Shown here: piece after piece, positions 35,988 through 46,689 of the stretch
Layout: each line of letters opens with the position of its first letter
Numbering within the stretch: position 1 is the stretch's first letter
From: Nioella sp. MMSF_3534
Lineage (GTDB): Bacteria > Pseudomonadota > Alphaproteobacteria > Rhodobacterales > Rhodobacteraceae
Assembly (NCBI RefSeq): GCF_030732985.1
Contig: NZ_JASHJX010000017.1
Location: 1-64,000 of the forward strand
Direction of reading: 5' to 3'
DNA: 64,000 bases
Notes under the pieces: generated by a model
The model's input: only the letters and a program-made list of their open reading frames with translations
What the model was told of the DNA's origin: nothing
Database searches by the model: none
Position numbers and translations under genes: made by a program

Positions 35988-37310
35988 ATGCGCCTTTTCC
36001 TGATCCTGCTGTTCCTCGCCATGCCCCTGATCACCCAAGCGCAGGAGGCCACGCAACCGGACACCACCATTTCCGTCGAAAACTCCGTGCAGCAAGATGC
36101 CGCCATCGCTGTGCGCATCCGTGAAATCATTCACCAGCTCGACGGGTATGAAAATGTCGCTGTCTATGTCTCGGACGGCATCGTCACGCTGCGCGGCACC
36201 ACGCTGGACGCGGCCACCGCAGAGGCGCTGACCGGCCTGGTTGCGCGGGTCGAGGGCGTCGTTGCGATCGAAAACGAGGTGAGCGAGACCACGGATGTGG
36301 TCGAGCGCCTGACACCCGCCGTCGAGCGGCTTTGGAACAGGCTGGAGCAGACAGTCGCCTTCCTGCCGCTTTTGTTGGTTGCGGTCTTCGCCGGCCTTCT
36401 GGTTGCCTGGGCCGGCTACCTGATCGCCCGCCTGAAAAACCCGTGGGACCGGATGGCCCCCAATGCCTTCATCGCCGATATCTACCGCCAGATCGTGCGC
36501 CTGTTCTTCGTTGTCCTGGGCGTTGTCCTTGCGCTCGACCTGCTGAACCTGACAGCGCTTCTCTCCACCATTCTCGGGGCCGCCGGGATCGTGGGTCTTG
36601 CCATCGGCTTCGCCGTCCGGGACACCGTGGAAAACTTCATCGCCTCCATCATGCTGTCCATGCGTCAACCCTTTCGGCCCAAGGATCTGGTGGAAATCGA
36701 AGGCGACACGGGCCACGTCATCCGCCTGACCAGCCGCGCCACGATTCTGCTGTCACCCGACGGCAACCACATCCGCATTCCCAATTCCAAGGTCTTCAGT
36801 TCCCGGATCGTGAACTACACCCGCAACGATGAACGCCGATTCACCTTCACCCTCGGGGTCGACGCGAATGCCGATATCGCCGAAGCACAGGAAATCATCC
36901 TTGGCGCACTGAATGAACTGCCCTACCTGCTGGAAACTCCCGGCCCCTCGACCTGGGTCGATGAGGTGGGCGACAGCAACATCACCATCACCGCCGCCGG
37001 TTGGGTGAAGCAGCACGAAACCGGCCTGTTCATGGCACGAGGCGAGGCGATCCGGCTGGCCAAGGCTCGTCTCGAAGAGGCGGGTATCACCCTGCCGGAA
37101 CCGACCTACCGCCTGATCACCGATTCAACGATTCGCCCCGCCCCGGCCCAAAGCGCCCAAGCCCCCGGCGACGCGCGGGACGAGGTCGCACCGGTTGTTG
37201 CGATGCCGGTTCACGCCGAGGATATGCAGGAATTGCAACGGATTGTAGACGCCGAACGGGCCGAAACGGCGCATGACGATCTTCTGACCCGAGAGGCCCC
37301 GCAGGAATAG
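35988..37310 (+). CDS. BON domain-MscS mechanosensitive channel fusion
   Basis: 440 residues. Signal peptide at 1-18; a periplasmic BON domain (about 37-99: IAVRIREIIHQLDGYENVAVYVSDGIVTLRGTT) ends IENEV. Membrane helices follow from about 125, with the pore helix LLSTILGAAGIVGLAIGFAVRDTVENFIASIML and the beta domain (KDLVEIEGDTGHVIRLTSRATILLSPDGNHIRIPNSKVFSSRIVNYTR). The tail is long and hydrophilic. MscS channels release solutes on hypo-osmotic shock; BON domains bind lipid or envelope components. The ATG at 35988 is used because it opens the signal peptide. Confidence 0.9.
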   Translation: MRLFLILLFLAMPLITQAQEATQPDTTISVENSVQQDAAIAVRIREIIHQLDGYENVAVYVSDGIVTLRGTTLDAATAEALTGLVARVEGVVAIENEVSETTDVVERLTPAVERLWNRLEQTVAFLPLLLVAVFAGLLVAWAGYLIARLKNPWDRMAPNAFIADIYRQIVRLFFVVLGVVLALDLLNLTALLSTILGAAGIVGLAIGFAVRDTVENFIASIMLSMRQPFRPKDLVEIEGDTGHVIRLTSRATILLSPDGNHIRIPNSKVFSSRIVNYTRNDERRFTFTLGVDANADIAEAQEIILGALNELPYLLETPGPSTWVDEVGDSNITITAAGWVKQHETGLFMARGEAIRLAKARLEEAGITLPEPTYRLITDSTIRPAPAQSAQAPGDARDEVAPVVAMPVHAEDMQELQRIVDAERAETAHDDLLTREAPQE

Positions 37311-37343
37311 TCGAACGGGACCGGATTTTTTGACCGAAAGGTC

Positions 37344-37372
37344 TTGATCCCGCGCGGCGGGCGGCGTAACTA
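37344..37372 (+). promoter_or_regulatory. Sigma-70-type promoter of tRNA-Gln
   Basis: -35 TTGATC (37344-37349), 17-base spacer, -10 TAACTA (37367-37372). This places the start site about 5 bases before the tRNA. Confidence 0.65.
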
Positions 37373-37384
37373 GCGCGTCACGGT

Positions 37385-37459
37385 TGGGGTGTAGCCAAGC
37401 GGTAAGGCAGCGGTTTTTGGTACCGTGTACCGTAGGTTCGAATCCTACCACCCCAGCCA
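37385..37459 (+). tRNA. tRNA-Gln (TTG anticodon)
   Basis: 75 bases with encoded CCA. The acceptor stem TGGGGTG pairs with CACCCCA (37449-37455) and is followed by discriminator G and CCA. The anticodon stem GCGGT/ACCGT encloses the loop TTTTGGT, with anticodon TTG at 37417-37419. The T arm is TAGGTTCGAATCCTA. No integrase or duplicated 3' end was seen nearby. Confidence 0.97.
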
Positions 37460-37636
37460 AGTACTTACCGAGATTCGAGACAATCTGCGCCACGATGAAT
37501 GGCGCACGCACCTGAAAGGGCGGCTGCGAAAGCAGATAGGCTCCTTGTGCAGAATGCCTGCATGTTCTGGCGACCGCGCGCGAAACGGTTCAGCAGGGCT
37601 GCTACACACCCAAGCGCGGGTGCAATCCCGGCCCGC

Positions 37637-38725
37637 CTATGTCGACAACCCGTTTGCCACGGCCTTGCCGTCTGCATCGAAGACATGCATCCGGGCGCGG
37701 TCGAAGCTTAGCGACAGGGCCTGGCCCCGCTGGAAGGGCAACTGGCCGCCTTGATGGACCGTGATCTGCGGCAACCCCGGCGCGTCGCAATACAGATAGG
37801 TCTCGCCGCCCAGTTGCTCTGTCACGCTGACAGACGCGGACAGCTCGCCGCTGTGATCCGCATGCACCGCGATGTGTTCGGGCCTGACTCCAAGCGTGAC
37901 CTTGTCGCCATCCGCAAGGGCCGGAACATCCGGTATGGCCAGAAGCGCACCCCCGACATTCAATGCCAGCCCGTTTTCGTCGCGCACGGCGATTCCCTGG
38001 AACATGTTCATGCGGGGCGATCCGATGAAACCGGCCACAAATGCATTGCAGGGCTTGTTGTAGAGCTCCAGCGGCGGGCCAACCTGTTCCACCACGCCTT
38101 TTTGCAGGACCACGATCTTGTCGGCCAGCGTCATCGCCTCGACCTGATCGTGAGTCACGTAGATCATCGTCCCGCCGATATTCGCGTGCAGCGCCGACAG
38201 TTCCTTGCGCATCGTCACGCGCAGTTCCGCATCCAGATTGGACAGGGGTTCGTCGAACAGGAACGCCTTTGGGTCCCGCACGATGGCGCGACCGATGGCA
38301 ACCCGCTGCCGCTGGCCACCCGACAGGGCCTTGGGTCTGCGATTGAGGTAATCGGTGATCTGCAAAAGCTCCGCCGCCTTGCGCACGCGATCGTCGATCT
38401 CCGCCTTCGGCATCTTGGAGTTTTCCAGCCCGAACGCCATGTTCTTGTAGACCGTCATATGCGGGTAGAGCGCATAGGACTGGAACACCATGGCCAGGCC
38501 ACGATCTGCGGCACCTTTGTGGTTCACGACGGTGCCATCAATCTCGATATCGCCCGAGGTGATATCCTCCAGCCCCGCGATGATCCGCAACAGGGTGGAC
38601 TTGCCGCAGCCGGAGGGGCCGACAAAGACGCAGAATTCCCCGGAATGAACCTGAAGGTCGATGCCGTGGATCACCTCCACGTCGCCGTAGGATTTCCGCA
38701 CGTTCTTGAGATGGATTTCGGTCAT
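37637..38725 (-). CDS. Sugar ABC transporter ATPase (MalK/UgpC family)
   Basis: 362 residues. Walker A is GPSGCGKSTLLR, the signature ALSGGQRQRVAIGRAIVRDPKAFLFDEPLSNLDAELRV includes Walker B, and the switch is THDQVEAM. The C-terminal OB-fold regulatory domain (about 235-362, LGVRPEHIAVHAD) marks the MalK/UgpC/MsmK class of importer ATPases. It is the last gene of the leftward sugar cluster, 13 bases after the dehydrogenase gene, and powers the permease pair at 39752-41840. Confidence 0.93.
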   Translation of the reverse strand: MTEIHLKNVRKSYGDVEVIHGIDLQVHSGEFCVFVGPSGCGKSTLLRIIAGLEDITSGDIEIDGTVVNHKGAADRGLAMVFQSYALYPHMTVYKNMAFGLENSKMPKAEIDDRVRKAAELLQITDYLNRRPKALSGGQRQRVAIGRAIVRDPKAFLFDEPLSNLDAELRVTMRKELSALHANIGGTMIYVTHDQVEAMTLADKIVVLQKGVVEQVGPPLELYNKPCNAFVAGFIGSPRMNMFQGIAVRDENGLALNVGGALLAIPDVPALADGDKVTLGVRPEHIAVHADHSGELSASVSVTEQLGGETYLYCDAPGLPQITVHQGGQLPFQRGQALSLSFDRARMHVFDADGKAVANGLST

Positions 38726-38738
38726 GGCGTGTCTTTCG

Positions 38739-39755
38739 TTACCGGCTGCGCATCTTGGCGGCGAATTGCGGATCGGCCTTTTGCATCCGAAGGGGAGGCA
38801 GGCCTTTGAGGATCTGGCCGATATCGTCCAGCATCATCTCGCGGATGCGGGCGTAGGAGGCGCGCAGCCCCCCGGCCAGATGGGCGGAAAAGAGAACATT
38901 GGGCGTGTCGCGCCAGACATGTCCGGCGGGGACGGGTTCTTCCGGGAAAACATCGACGGCGGCGCGGAAGGCCCCCTCGCCCGCCATGGCGAGGAAATCG
39001 TCGAAATCCACGATCTCGGCGCGCGAGGCGAGGATAACGCAGGCATCGCGCCGGATGAGGGACAGCTTCCTGCGGTCGAGAAACCCTTCGTTGTCCGAGG
39101 TCACGCCCGCCAGCAGGAAGATCACGTCCGACTTGGCCAGGGCATCGTCCAGCGATACGGGCTGCAAACCTTCGCTTGCCAGGTAGCCGTCAGAGAGCCA
39201 TGGGTCGTGCACGAGCAACTGCACTCCAAATGGACGCAGCAACGGGGCCAGTGCCCGACCGAGATTACCGTAGCCGATTAACGCAACGGTCGCGCCGTAC
39301 AGGCTCTCCGCCGTGCCATTGCCGCCGATCCCGTAGGCTTCCTGCCCCGCACGAAACAGCCCGTCGGCTCGGTGCAGACCGCGCAGCAGGCTGATGGACT
39401 GGCAGATGCAGAACTCTGCCACGGCGGGGGCCATGGCGGGTGCGGCGCTCAGCACATGAATGCCGCGCGCGTGGCATTCGGCGTAGTCGATATTGGGCTC
39501 CCAGTTGGCCTTCACGTTCAGGATGGCGCGCAGGTTCGGGGCGCGGTCCAATCGTTCCTTGGGCATGGCGGTCTGGCCAATCAGAACGGTCATGTCCGAC
39601 AAATGCTCCTCCACCAGATCATCCGGCGCGCGGCTGCCCCAATGGGCGACAACCCGGCCCATCCCGGCCAGCGCCTCGGCGCAGTCGGGGGTGTAGACCA
39701 TGGCCTCATTCCGCGGGAACGGGTCCATGAAGATCAACGGTGTGTCACTCATCAT
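38739..39755 (-). CDS. D-2-hydroxyacid dehydrogenase family protein
   Basis: 338 residues. The NAD motif is VALIGYGNLGRALAPLLRPFG; the catalytic sites correspond to ILASRAEIVD (Arg), DVFPEEPVP (Glu) and SAHLAGG (His). It resembles phosphoglycerate/2-hydroxyacid dehydrogenases and probably interconverts a sugar-derived 2-keto acid. Placed between the permease and ATPase genes of an ABC importer, it likely acts on a product of the imported sugar. The ATG at 39755 overlaps the upstream permease stop (ATGA); the frame beyond is that gene's shadow. Confidence 0.83.
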   Translation of the reverse strand: MMSDTPLIFMDPFPRNEAMVYTPDCAEALAGMGRVVAHWGSRAPDDLVEEHLSDMTVLIGQTAMPKERLDRAPNLRAILNVKANWEPNIDYAECHARGIHVLSAAPAMAPAVAEFCICQSISLLRGLHRADGLFRAGQEAYGIGGNGTAESLYGATVALIGYGNLGRALAPLLRPFGVQLLVHDPWLSDGYLASEGLQPVSLDDALAKSDVIFLLAGVTSDNEGFLDRRKLSLIRRDACVILASRAEIVDFDDFLAMAGEGAFRAAVDVFPEEPVPAGHVWRDTPNVLFSAHLAGGLRASYARIREMMLDDIGQILKGLPPLRMQKADPQFAAKMRSR

Positions 39756-40817
39756 TTCATCCCTGAAGAGGCAATGCCGGTCGTGATGAAGCGTTGCAGG
39801 AAGGCGAAGACAATCACGACCGGGATCAGGGTCACGACGGTCATGGCGAGAATGTAGTGCCACTGCACGTCCAGTTCCCCCTGGAAGGCATTCAGCCCGA
39901 CTTGCAGCGTGTAGACCTCGGACCGGTTCAGCACGATCAGCGGCCAGAGGAATTCGTTCCAGCGCCACATGATCGAGAAGATCGCCAGCACCGCTACGGC
40001 AGGCATCGCCAAGGGCATCACCACGCGCCAGTAGATCTGCCATTCGGATGCCTTGTCCATCCGCGCCGCCTCGATCAGGTCGCGCGGGATGGTCAGCATG
40101 TACTGGCGCAGCAGGAAGACCCCCGTGGGCGTTGCCGCTCCGGGCAGGATGACCGCCCAAAGCGAATTGATCATGCCAAGGTTCGTGACGACGAGGTAAA
40201 CCGGCACAAGGATCACGGTGATCGGGATCATCAGCGTGCCGATCACGAAGAGCATGATCGCGTTACGCCCCCGGAATTCGTAGATCGACAGGCCGTAAGC
40301 CGCCATGGAGTTGATCAGCAGCGTGACCATCGTGGCCGCCGCAGTCACGATCACGGAATTCCACAGGTAACGCATGAAATTGAAACGCTCCAGCGGGTCG
40401 CGGTAGTTTTCCCACGCCATGCGCATCTCGCGCACGGGTTCGCGCGTCGCGATCGGGATTTGCAGGCGTTCGCCGGGGTTTTCCGGGTCCACCATCTGCG
40501 CCATGATCCCGATCCGCCGGACCTGGGCCAGTTGCTGGACGCTGCCATCTTCCATCGTCACGTCGAAAAGCAGCAGCGGCTCGTCATAGCCCTCCACCTC
40601 GACCGAGATCTGCCCAAGCGGAAGGAAGGTCGGCGGAAATTCCTGCAAGCCCGCCGGAGTCTTGAACGAGGACAGGACCAGCCACACCACCGGCGCGAAC
40701 ATCAGGAACAGGCCGAAGCCGAGGTAGCAATAGGTAAATACGTCGGTCCAGTGCATCTTGCCGCGTCCGCGACGGGCACCAAGGAGGGTCTTGACCGAGC
40801 GGGGGGATTGCGTCGCA

Positions 40818-40825
<8 letters not shown>
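39752..40825 (-). CDS. Carbohydrate ABC transporter permease (MalG-like), enlarged periplasmic loop
   Basis: 357 residues. The C-terminal half is a typical MalG-like permease: NSVIVTAAATMVTLLINSMAAYGLS, the EAA loop EAARMDKASEWQIYWRVVMPLAMPA, and FLWPLIVLN. About 75 residues (EVEGYDEPLLLFDVTMEDGS...REPVREMRM) are inserted between the first and second membrane helices, making it longer than the usual 280 or so. It forms the channel with the partner at 40818, which it overlaps by 8 bases. Confidence 0.9.
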
Positions 40826-41840
<1,015 letters not shown>

Positions 41841-41917
41841 GGGAAGCTTCCATTCTCTTCAGGGGGTGACCGGCCCCACCAGTCAGGCAGGGCCGGCCGA
41901 TCATCGGATCAGACGCT

Positions 41918-43186
41918 TCAGCGGTCGCTTTCGGCCAGCTGGTTTGCGATGTCTTCTTCCATCCGTGCATAGGCTTCATCGAGGGTCAGTTCACCCACGA
42001 TGGCCTCGTTCAGACGAGAGATCAGAGCGTTGAACATCACGCGGTTGGACGGGTAACCCTGAAGGGCGAACGCCACCGGAGAGATGCTCGGAACTGCCCC
42101 GGCGAAGGTTGCCAGCGCATGGGCTGCGCGCGGATCATCCGTGTCGAAGTCGATCCCGCTAGAGGCAAGGCCGAGGTGACCCGGAATGAACAGCGTCCGG
42201 CCATAGAACTCGGCCAGCACTTCTTCCTGCGCGAGGTAATCCATCAGGATGCCGACCTCTTCCGGGTGTTCGGTATCGCCGATCGCGGCCAGCGCGGCAC
42301 CGCCGGGCATCCCGGTACAGGCTGCCGGACCACAAGGCGCGGGCACCGCCCACCAGTCGAACGCATCCCCGATGGTGGATGCAAACTGCGGGATCTGCCA
42401 GGAACCGGACATGTACATCACGACGTTGGCGTTTGCGAAATCCTCGTTCGCGCCAAGGTAGGACGACCCGGAAACCGAGCCCCAAAGCTCCAGCGACATG
42501 GTGCCGTCCTGGTGCCAATCGTAGAGAAGCTGCGCCATGCGCTGAAGGCCCTCGTCGACAAGCGCCGGGTTGCCGTCCGCGTCGAACATCATCGCGCCCT
42601 GCGAAATGGCCGGGCCGGCGACACGGTGGCCGGAACGATCCCAGGCCATCGGGATCGGAATGTCGAGCGCGCCCGCCACTTCGTTCACAGCAGCCGCCCA
42701 GTCTTCCCAGGTTGCACCGTCGCCTGGCATGTCGACACCGGCCTGTTCAAAGAGCGTGCGGTTCACGTAAGGCCCGGTCACGGTCAGCTGCGTCATGAAG
42801 CCGTTGATCGCGTCGCCATCGGGGTCAAGCCAATCAAGGAACGGGCCGAAATTGGTTTCCCAGTATTCCGGGTCCTGAACGTAGGGCCGCAGGTCGAGAT
42901 AGTACTCTGACAGCCCGCCAAGATCGGTCACGCGGGCGATGTCGGGGCCGTTGCCCGCCGCCAGCTGAATCGGCAGCGATTCCAGAACCGCCTGATAGGG
43001 CACCACGTCAAGCGTGACGCTGATCTCGGGATGGGCTTCCTCGAACCGGTCGAGGATCGACTGCATGACCTCGCCCTCGATGCCGTCGTTATACCACATC
43101 ATGCGCAGTTCGGTCTGTGCCGACGCCGCCCCCGCAACAAGCGCAAAGAGCGAGCTTGCCGCCATAAGTTTCAGTGATCTTCTCAT
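41918..43186 (-). CDS. Sugar ABC transporter substrate-binding protein
   Basis: 422 residues, family 1 extracellular solute-binding protein. Residues 1-23 form a signal peptide ending ASA. The mature start TELRMMWYNDGIEGEVMQSILDRFEEAHPEISVTLDVVPY and MYMSGSWQIPQF are typical of MalE/UgpB-type proteins. The ligand is not predictable, but linkage with uxuA suggests a uronate-containing sugar or glycoside. The ATG at 43186 has a near-perfect AGGGAGGA site; the open frame back to 43252 is not used. Confidence 0.92.
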   Translation of the reverse strand: MRRSLKLMAASSLFALVAGAASAQTELRMMWYNDGIEGEVMQSILDRFEEAHPEISVTLDVVPYQAVLESLPIQLAAGNGPDIARVTDLGGLSEYYLDLRPYVQDPEYWETNFGPFLDWLDPDGDAINGFMTQLTVTGPYVNRTLFEQAGVDMPGDGATWEDWAAAVNEVAGALDIPIPMAWDRSGHRVAGPAISQGAMMFDADGNPALVDEGLQRMAQLLYDWHQDGTMSLELWGSVSGSSYLGANEDFANANVVMYMSGSWQIPQFASTIGDAFDWWAVPAPCGPAACTGMPGGAALAAIGDTEHPEEVGILMDYLAQEEVLAEFYGRTLFIPGHLGLASSGIDFDTDDPRAAHALATFAGAVPSISPVAFALQGYPSNRVMFNALISRLNEAIVGELTLDEAYARMEEDIANQLAESDR

Positions 43187-43248
43187 TGTTTCCTCCCTAG
43201 GATGGTTGATCGTACTTTGGTTTTGTCCTGCTCTTCGTGTCCCGCATC

Positions 43249-44445
43249 TCACGCCGGTCGTCGCGACAAGGCCGCCATCACACCGCGTAACTCTGCCATG
43301 CCTTTCAGGCGTCCAACGGCCGGATAACCCGGCTGCGCGCCCGCCCCGATATCGGTCAGTATGTCCTGACCGTGATCCGGTCTCATCGGTATCTCTGCAT
43401 CCGCGCGCCCTTCCGCGCGCCGCCGCGCTTCCTCGGTCAGGATCACGTCGATCACCCCGACCATGTCGACATCACCGCACAGATGCTCTGATTCCATGAA
43501 GCTGCACGGTGCTCCCTCCGAGTCACGGATGACGTTGCGCAGGTGAACGAAGTGTATTCTGGGCGCGAGCGCCCGGGCCATCGCCACGCAATCATTGTCC
43601 GAACGCGCGCCAAGAGATCCGGTACAGAACGTCGCCCCGAAGGCAGGGCTGTCAACAGCGCCAAGTACGGCCTCGTAATCCTCTAGCGTGGACATGGTGC
43701 GCGGCAGTCCCAACAGGGAAAAGGGCGGATCATCGGGGTGACAGCACAGGCGCACCCCGAGCCGTTCGGCCAACGGCACGACCTCGGACAGGAAATCGAC
43801 ATGGATCTGGCGCAGAACGTCAGGCGACAACGCGGCGTAGGTCTGAACCGCGGCACGCACGTCTTCCAGCGTCCAGTGCTCGGCCGCCCCCGGAAGACCC
43901 GAGACGACCGCCTGGCTGAGCGCCGCCTTGGTGCCGTCGTCCATTCCGGCCATGACGTCGGCTGCCGCCTGAACGATCTCGGGGACATAGGCCTCGTTGG
44001 CACCGGGGCGGGCCAGAATGTGAATGTCAAACGCCGCGAAAGTCGCCAGATCGAACCGCATCGCGGTGCCACCTGACGGCAACGGCGCGCGAAGCTCCGT
44101 GCGGGTCCAGTCCAGGACTGGCATGAAATTGTAGCAGATCGTCTCGATCCCGCTGGCCGCCAGCGCTTCGATCGACGCGCGATAGGCGGCAATGTGGGCA
44201 TCCCAATCCGGCGATTTGGTCTTTATGGCCTCGGAAACCGGGAGGCTTTCGACAACATCCCACGCCAGTGCGCCGTTGGACCCGTCCTCGATCTGGCTTT
44301 GCCTTTCTCTAATATCCTCAAGTGTCCACGGCAAACCGGGCGGGACGTGATGCAGGGCCGAAACGATACCCTCGGCACCCGCTTGCATCGCATCGGCCAA
44401 GGAAACCTTGTCGTGTGGGCCAAACCATCTCCAAGTTCGCCGCAT
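43249..44445 (-). CDS. uxuA: Mannonate dehydratase
   Basis: 398 residues, standard UxuA length. It converts D-mannonate to 2-keto-3-deoxygluconate. Signatures are RRTWRWFGPHDKVSL, ALHHVPPG, CYNFMPVLDWTRT, CCHPDDPPFSLLGLPR, FCTGSLGARSDND, HFVHLRNV and PMRPDHGQD, containing the metal-binding His and Cys residues. AGAAGG precedes the ATG at 44445. An operator/promoter lies 25-60 bases upstream, so it can be transcribed separately from the three dehydrogenases before it. Confidence 0.96.
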   Translation of the reverse strand: MRRTWRWFGPHDKVSLADAMQAGAEGIVSALHHVPPGLPWTLEDIRERQSQIEDGSNGALAWDVVESLPVSEAIKTKSPDWDAHIAAYRASIEALAASGIETICYNFMPVLDWTRTELRAPLPSGGTAMRFDLATFAAFDIHILARPGANEAYVPEIVQAAADVMAGMDDGTKAALSQAVVSGLPGAAEHWTLEDVRAAVQTYAALSPDVLRQIHVDFLSEVVPLAERLGVRLCCHPDDPPFSLLGLPRTMSTLEDYEAVLGAVDSPAFGATFCTGSLGARSDNDCVAMARALAPRIHFVHLRNVIRDSEGAPCSFMESEHLCGDVDMVGVIDVILTEEARRRAEGRADAEIPMRPDHGQDILTDIGAGAQPGYPAVGRLKGMAELRGVMAALSRRPA

Positions 44446-44469
44446 CTAGTCCTTCTCCCAAGCCCTCAT

Positions 44470-44505
44470 ACCGGTATACTAGTATTATTACTCATCCCCA
44501 CGCAA
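44470..44505 (-). promoter_or_regulatory. uxuA promoter with GntR (UxuR/ExuR-like) operator O2
   Basis: ACCGGTATACTAGT (44470-44483) shares 13 of 14 bases with the site at 47808 and has the GGTATAC core of E. coli UxuR/ExuR boxes. On the minus strand a -35 TTGCGT (44500-44505) and a -10 TAGTAT (44476-44481), 18 bases apart, place the operator over the -10. Confidence 0.72.
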
Positions 44506-44620
44506 ACCTTTTTTACAAGGCTTCAATCCAGGTCAGAGGACAGTGTCGGTCGCACTTATTGCCCCGATCACGCCTCCTGGCGCGGGCTTTCCCGATTGCT
44601 CGCCCTGCCCCGTCGGGACA

Positions 44621-45685
44621 TCAGCGACTGCCCGGCATCCATCCCGCGTAACAAGGGGAACCGCTTGAAAGCGGCAGCTTTATCGGCCCGCCCTCTCTTG
44701 CTGAGCGATAGATGGCGGTGACCAGTTCAATGGACCTCCGCCCATCTTCGAGGGTGACTTCCATGCCGCCCTGGCCCGTCAACGCATCTGCGACCGCGTC
44801 AAGATATCCGGCAAACCCCGCATGGCCATGCGGAACCTTTTGCACGATAGAATCAACCTCTGCCTGTGCGACGGGCGCGCGCGCGATGAACCGCCATTCG
44901 TCCTGTGCCGGGCTGTAGGGGGCTGAACCGCTTTCGGCAGTGACGCCCTCGAAACAGAAACGGAGACGGGTGGTGTCGTTCCCGGCACCAAGCGTGACCG
45001 AACTGGTCGCCAGCGCCCCGTTCTGCATCCGAAACGCCAGCGCGGCACAGTCTTCCGTCTCGATCTGGTTCACGCGTGTATCCGTCAGCGCCGTGACCTC
45101 GGCAACCGGTCCGAACACCTTGCACAGCAAGTCATGAGCATGGATCGCGTGGCCCAACAGCGCGCCACCGGATTCCCCGGCCCATGTTCCGCGCCATGGA
45201 ACGGCATAATACGCGGCATCGCGGTTCCAATGCGTCTCGAGGCTGGCCACGAATGGCTTGCCCGCCAGACCTGCCGCGACAAGCGCCTGTAGCTGCGCCA
45301 TGGCGCGGCCATAGCGATACTGGAACACCGGGAACACCGACTTGCCGCGGGCCTTCGCAACTGCTGCAAGCCGGTCGGCCTCATCCAGAGACCGGACAAT
45401 CGGCTTTTCGCAGATCACATGCTTGCCTGCCTCAAGGCACTGAACGGCAATCGGGAAATGAAGGTGCGGCGGCAGACAGATGTCGATCAGGTCAACCGAC
45501 GGATCGGCCAGGACGGCCTCCAGGTCTCCGGTGACCGAAATCGCCGGATCGCCCCCGGTTGCTGCCGTTGCCCGCGCGGTGTCCAGATCGCACAGGATGG
45601 CCACCTGAAACCGGTCTGGCAATGCGCGGTAACCCGAGAGGTGTTCGGCCCCGATGCCCGCGCCGATGATCGCGGTGCGGATCAT
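44621..45685 (-). CDS. Gfo/Idh/MocA family oxidoreductase (third of three)
   Basis: 354 residues. Rossmann start RTAIIGAGIGAEHLSGY; ICEKPIVRS gives the catalytic Lys; GGALLGHAIHAHDLL gives the second-domain His. Such enzymes oxidise or epimerise sugars, sugar acids or cyclitols with NAD(P). It overlaps the preceding paralogue by 4 bases. With two sister genes and uxuA in the same cluster, it probably helps turn a uronate or glycoside into mannonate, but which step is unknown. Confidence 0.87.
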   Translation of the reverse strand: MIRTAIIGAGIGAEHLSGYRALPDRFQVAILCDLDTARATAATGGDPAISVTGDLEAVLADPSVDLIDICLPPHLHFPIAVQCLEAGKHVICEKPIVRSLDEADRLAAVAKARGKSVFPVFQYRYGRAMAQLQALVAAGLAGKPFVASLETHWNRDAAYYAVPWRGTWAGESGGALLGHAIHAHDLLCKVFGPVAEVTALTDTRVNQIETEDCAALAFRMQNGALATSSVTLGAGNDTTRLRFCFEGVTAESGSAPYSPAQDEWRFIARAPVAQAEVDSIVQKVPHGHAGFAGYLDAVADALTGQGGMEVTLEDGRRSIELVTAIYRSAREGGPIKLPLSSGSPCYAGWMPGSR

Positions 45686-46689
45686 GGGTTGGCTTCGGCC
45701 ATGGCCTGCGCCCTGAGTGCCAGTTCACAAACCTTGAACGCATGGGCCTGCGTCATCGCCGTTTCCGTCCGGTCACGCAGATCGGCCACGAAGCGCGAAA
45801 AGAAGGGCAGGTCCGCCCCGGATGCATCAATCTTTTCGCACCGGTCTCCGTTCACGAGGATCAGATGATCCGTCCCTTCGCTGCCGACATCCACGTATTT
45901 GCGCAGCTCGATATAGCCCTCTGTTCCAAGAATGGTCAGCCGTCCATCGCCCCATGTGGGCAGGGCGTCGGGCGTGTACCAATCCACGCGGATATATCCA
46001 TGGCCCTGATCGCTGCGCAGGGCGAGTTCAGCGAAATCCTGAAGACCCGGATCGTTCGGGTTGGCGTAGTTGGCAACGTTGGCCAATGTGATCTCGGCGT
46101 CAGTCGACCCGGTGAAATACAGGAACTGGTCGATCTGGTGGCTGGCGATATCGGTGATGATCCCGCCATAGGCTTCTCGGTCGAAAAACCAGTCCGGCCG
46201 CGTGTCGCGGTTCAGCCGATGCGGCCCGATCCCCAGGGTCTGGATGACACGCCCGATGGCACCCTCAGCCACCAGCTCAGCCGCACGGGTGACAGCCGGA
46301 ACCTCGAAGCGTTCCGAAAAATCAATGGACCAGATCCGTCCGGTTTCCGCGACGGTCGCCTTGATCGCGTCCAGTTGATCCATCGTCGTACAACCGGGCT
46401 TGTCGGTCAGCACGTCCTTGCCCGCCTGCATCGCGCGAATGGCCATTTCCGCGCGGTCACGCGGAATGCCGGACAGCAGGATCAGGTTGATGGAGGGATC
46501 GTCCAGCAGGGCCTGGACACTGTCTGCGCGGGGGACATCGGCAAACCGCTCGACAAATCCCGCCTCGGTGCCCGGGTGACCCTCGGTCCACCATCCGGCG
46601 AACTCGGCCCCCGCGGCGATCATGTTCGCGGCCATCCCGTAGATATGGCGGTGGTCGATGCCAATGGCGGCAAAGCGTAGGGCGGTCAT
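45682..46689 (-). CDS. Gfo/Idh/MocA family oxidoreductase (second of three)
   Basis: 335 residues. LRFAAIGIDHRHIYGMAANM replaces the usual GxGxxG with GIDHRH, so the nucleotide loop is divergent. TDKPGCTT stands where EKP is expected, and YGGIITDIASHQIDQFLYFTG supplies the catalytic Asp and His. The altered start suggests a specialised subgroup. It overlaps both neighbours by 4 bases (ATGA), indicating coupled translation. Substrate unknown. Confidence 0.85.
   Translation of the reverse strand: MTALRFAAIGIDHRHIYGMAANMIAAGAEFAGWWTEGHPGTEAGFVERFADVPRADSVQALLDDPSINLILLSGIPRDRAEMAIRAMQAGKDVLTDKPGCTTMDQLDAIKATVAETGRIWSIDFSERFEVPAVTRAAELVAEGAIGRVIQTLGIGPHRLNRDTRPDWFFDREAYGGIITDIASHQIDQFLYFTGSTDAEITLANVANYANPNDPGLQDFAELALRSDQGHGYIRVDWYTPDALPTWGDGRLTILGTEGYIELRKYVDVGSEGTDHLILVNGDRCEKIDASGADLPFFSRFVADLRDRTETAMTQAHAFKVCELALRAQAMAEANP

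Noticed and set aside
37320-37343. Hairpin GACC-GAAA-GGTC as terminator of the channel gene
   Set aside because: Only 4 base pairs, and the T-run lies before the stem on the plus strand, so it would not work as a terminator in either direction.
37460-37636. tRNA-Gln as an integration site with a remnant downstream
   Set aside because: No integrase, no repeated tRNA 3' end and no foreign genes are visible; the following DNA is the end of the sugar cluster.
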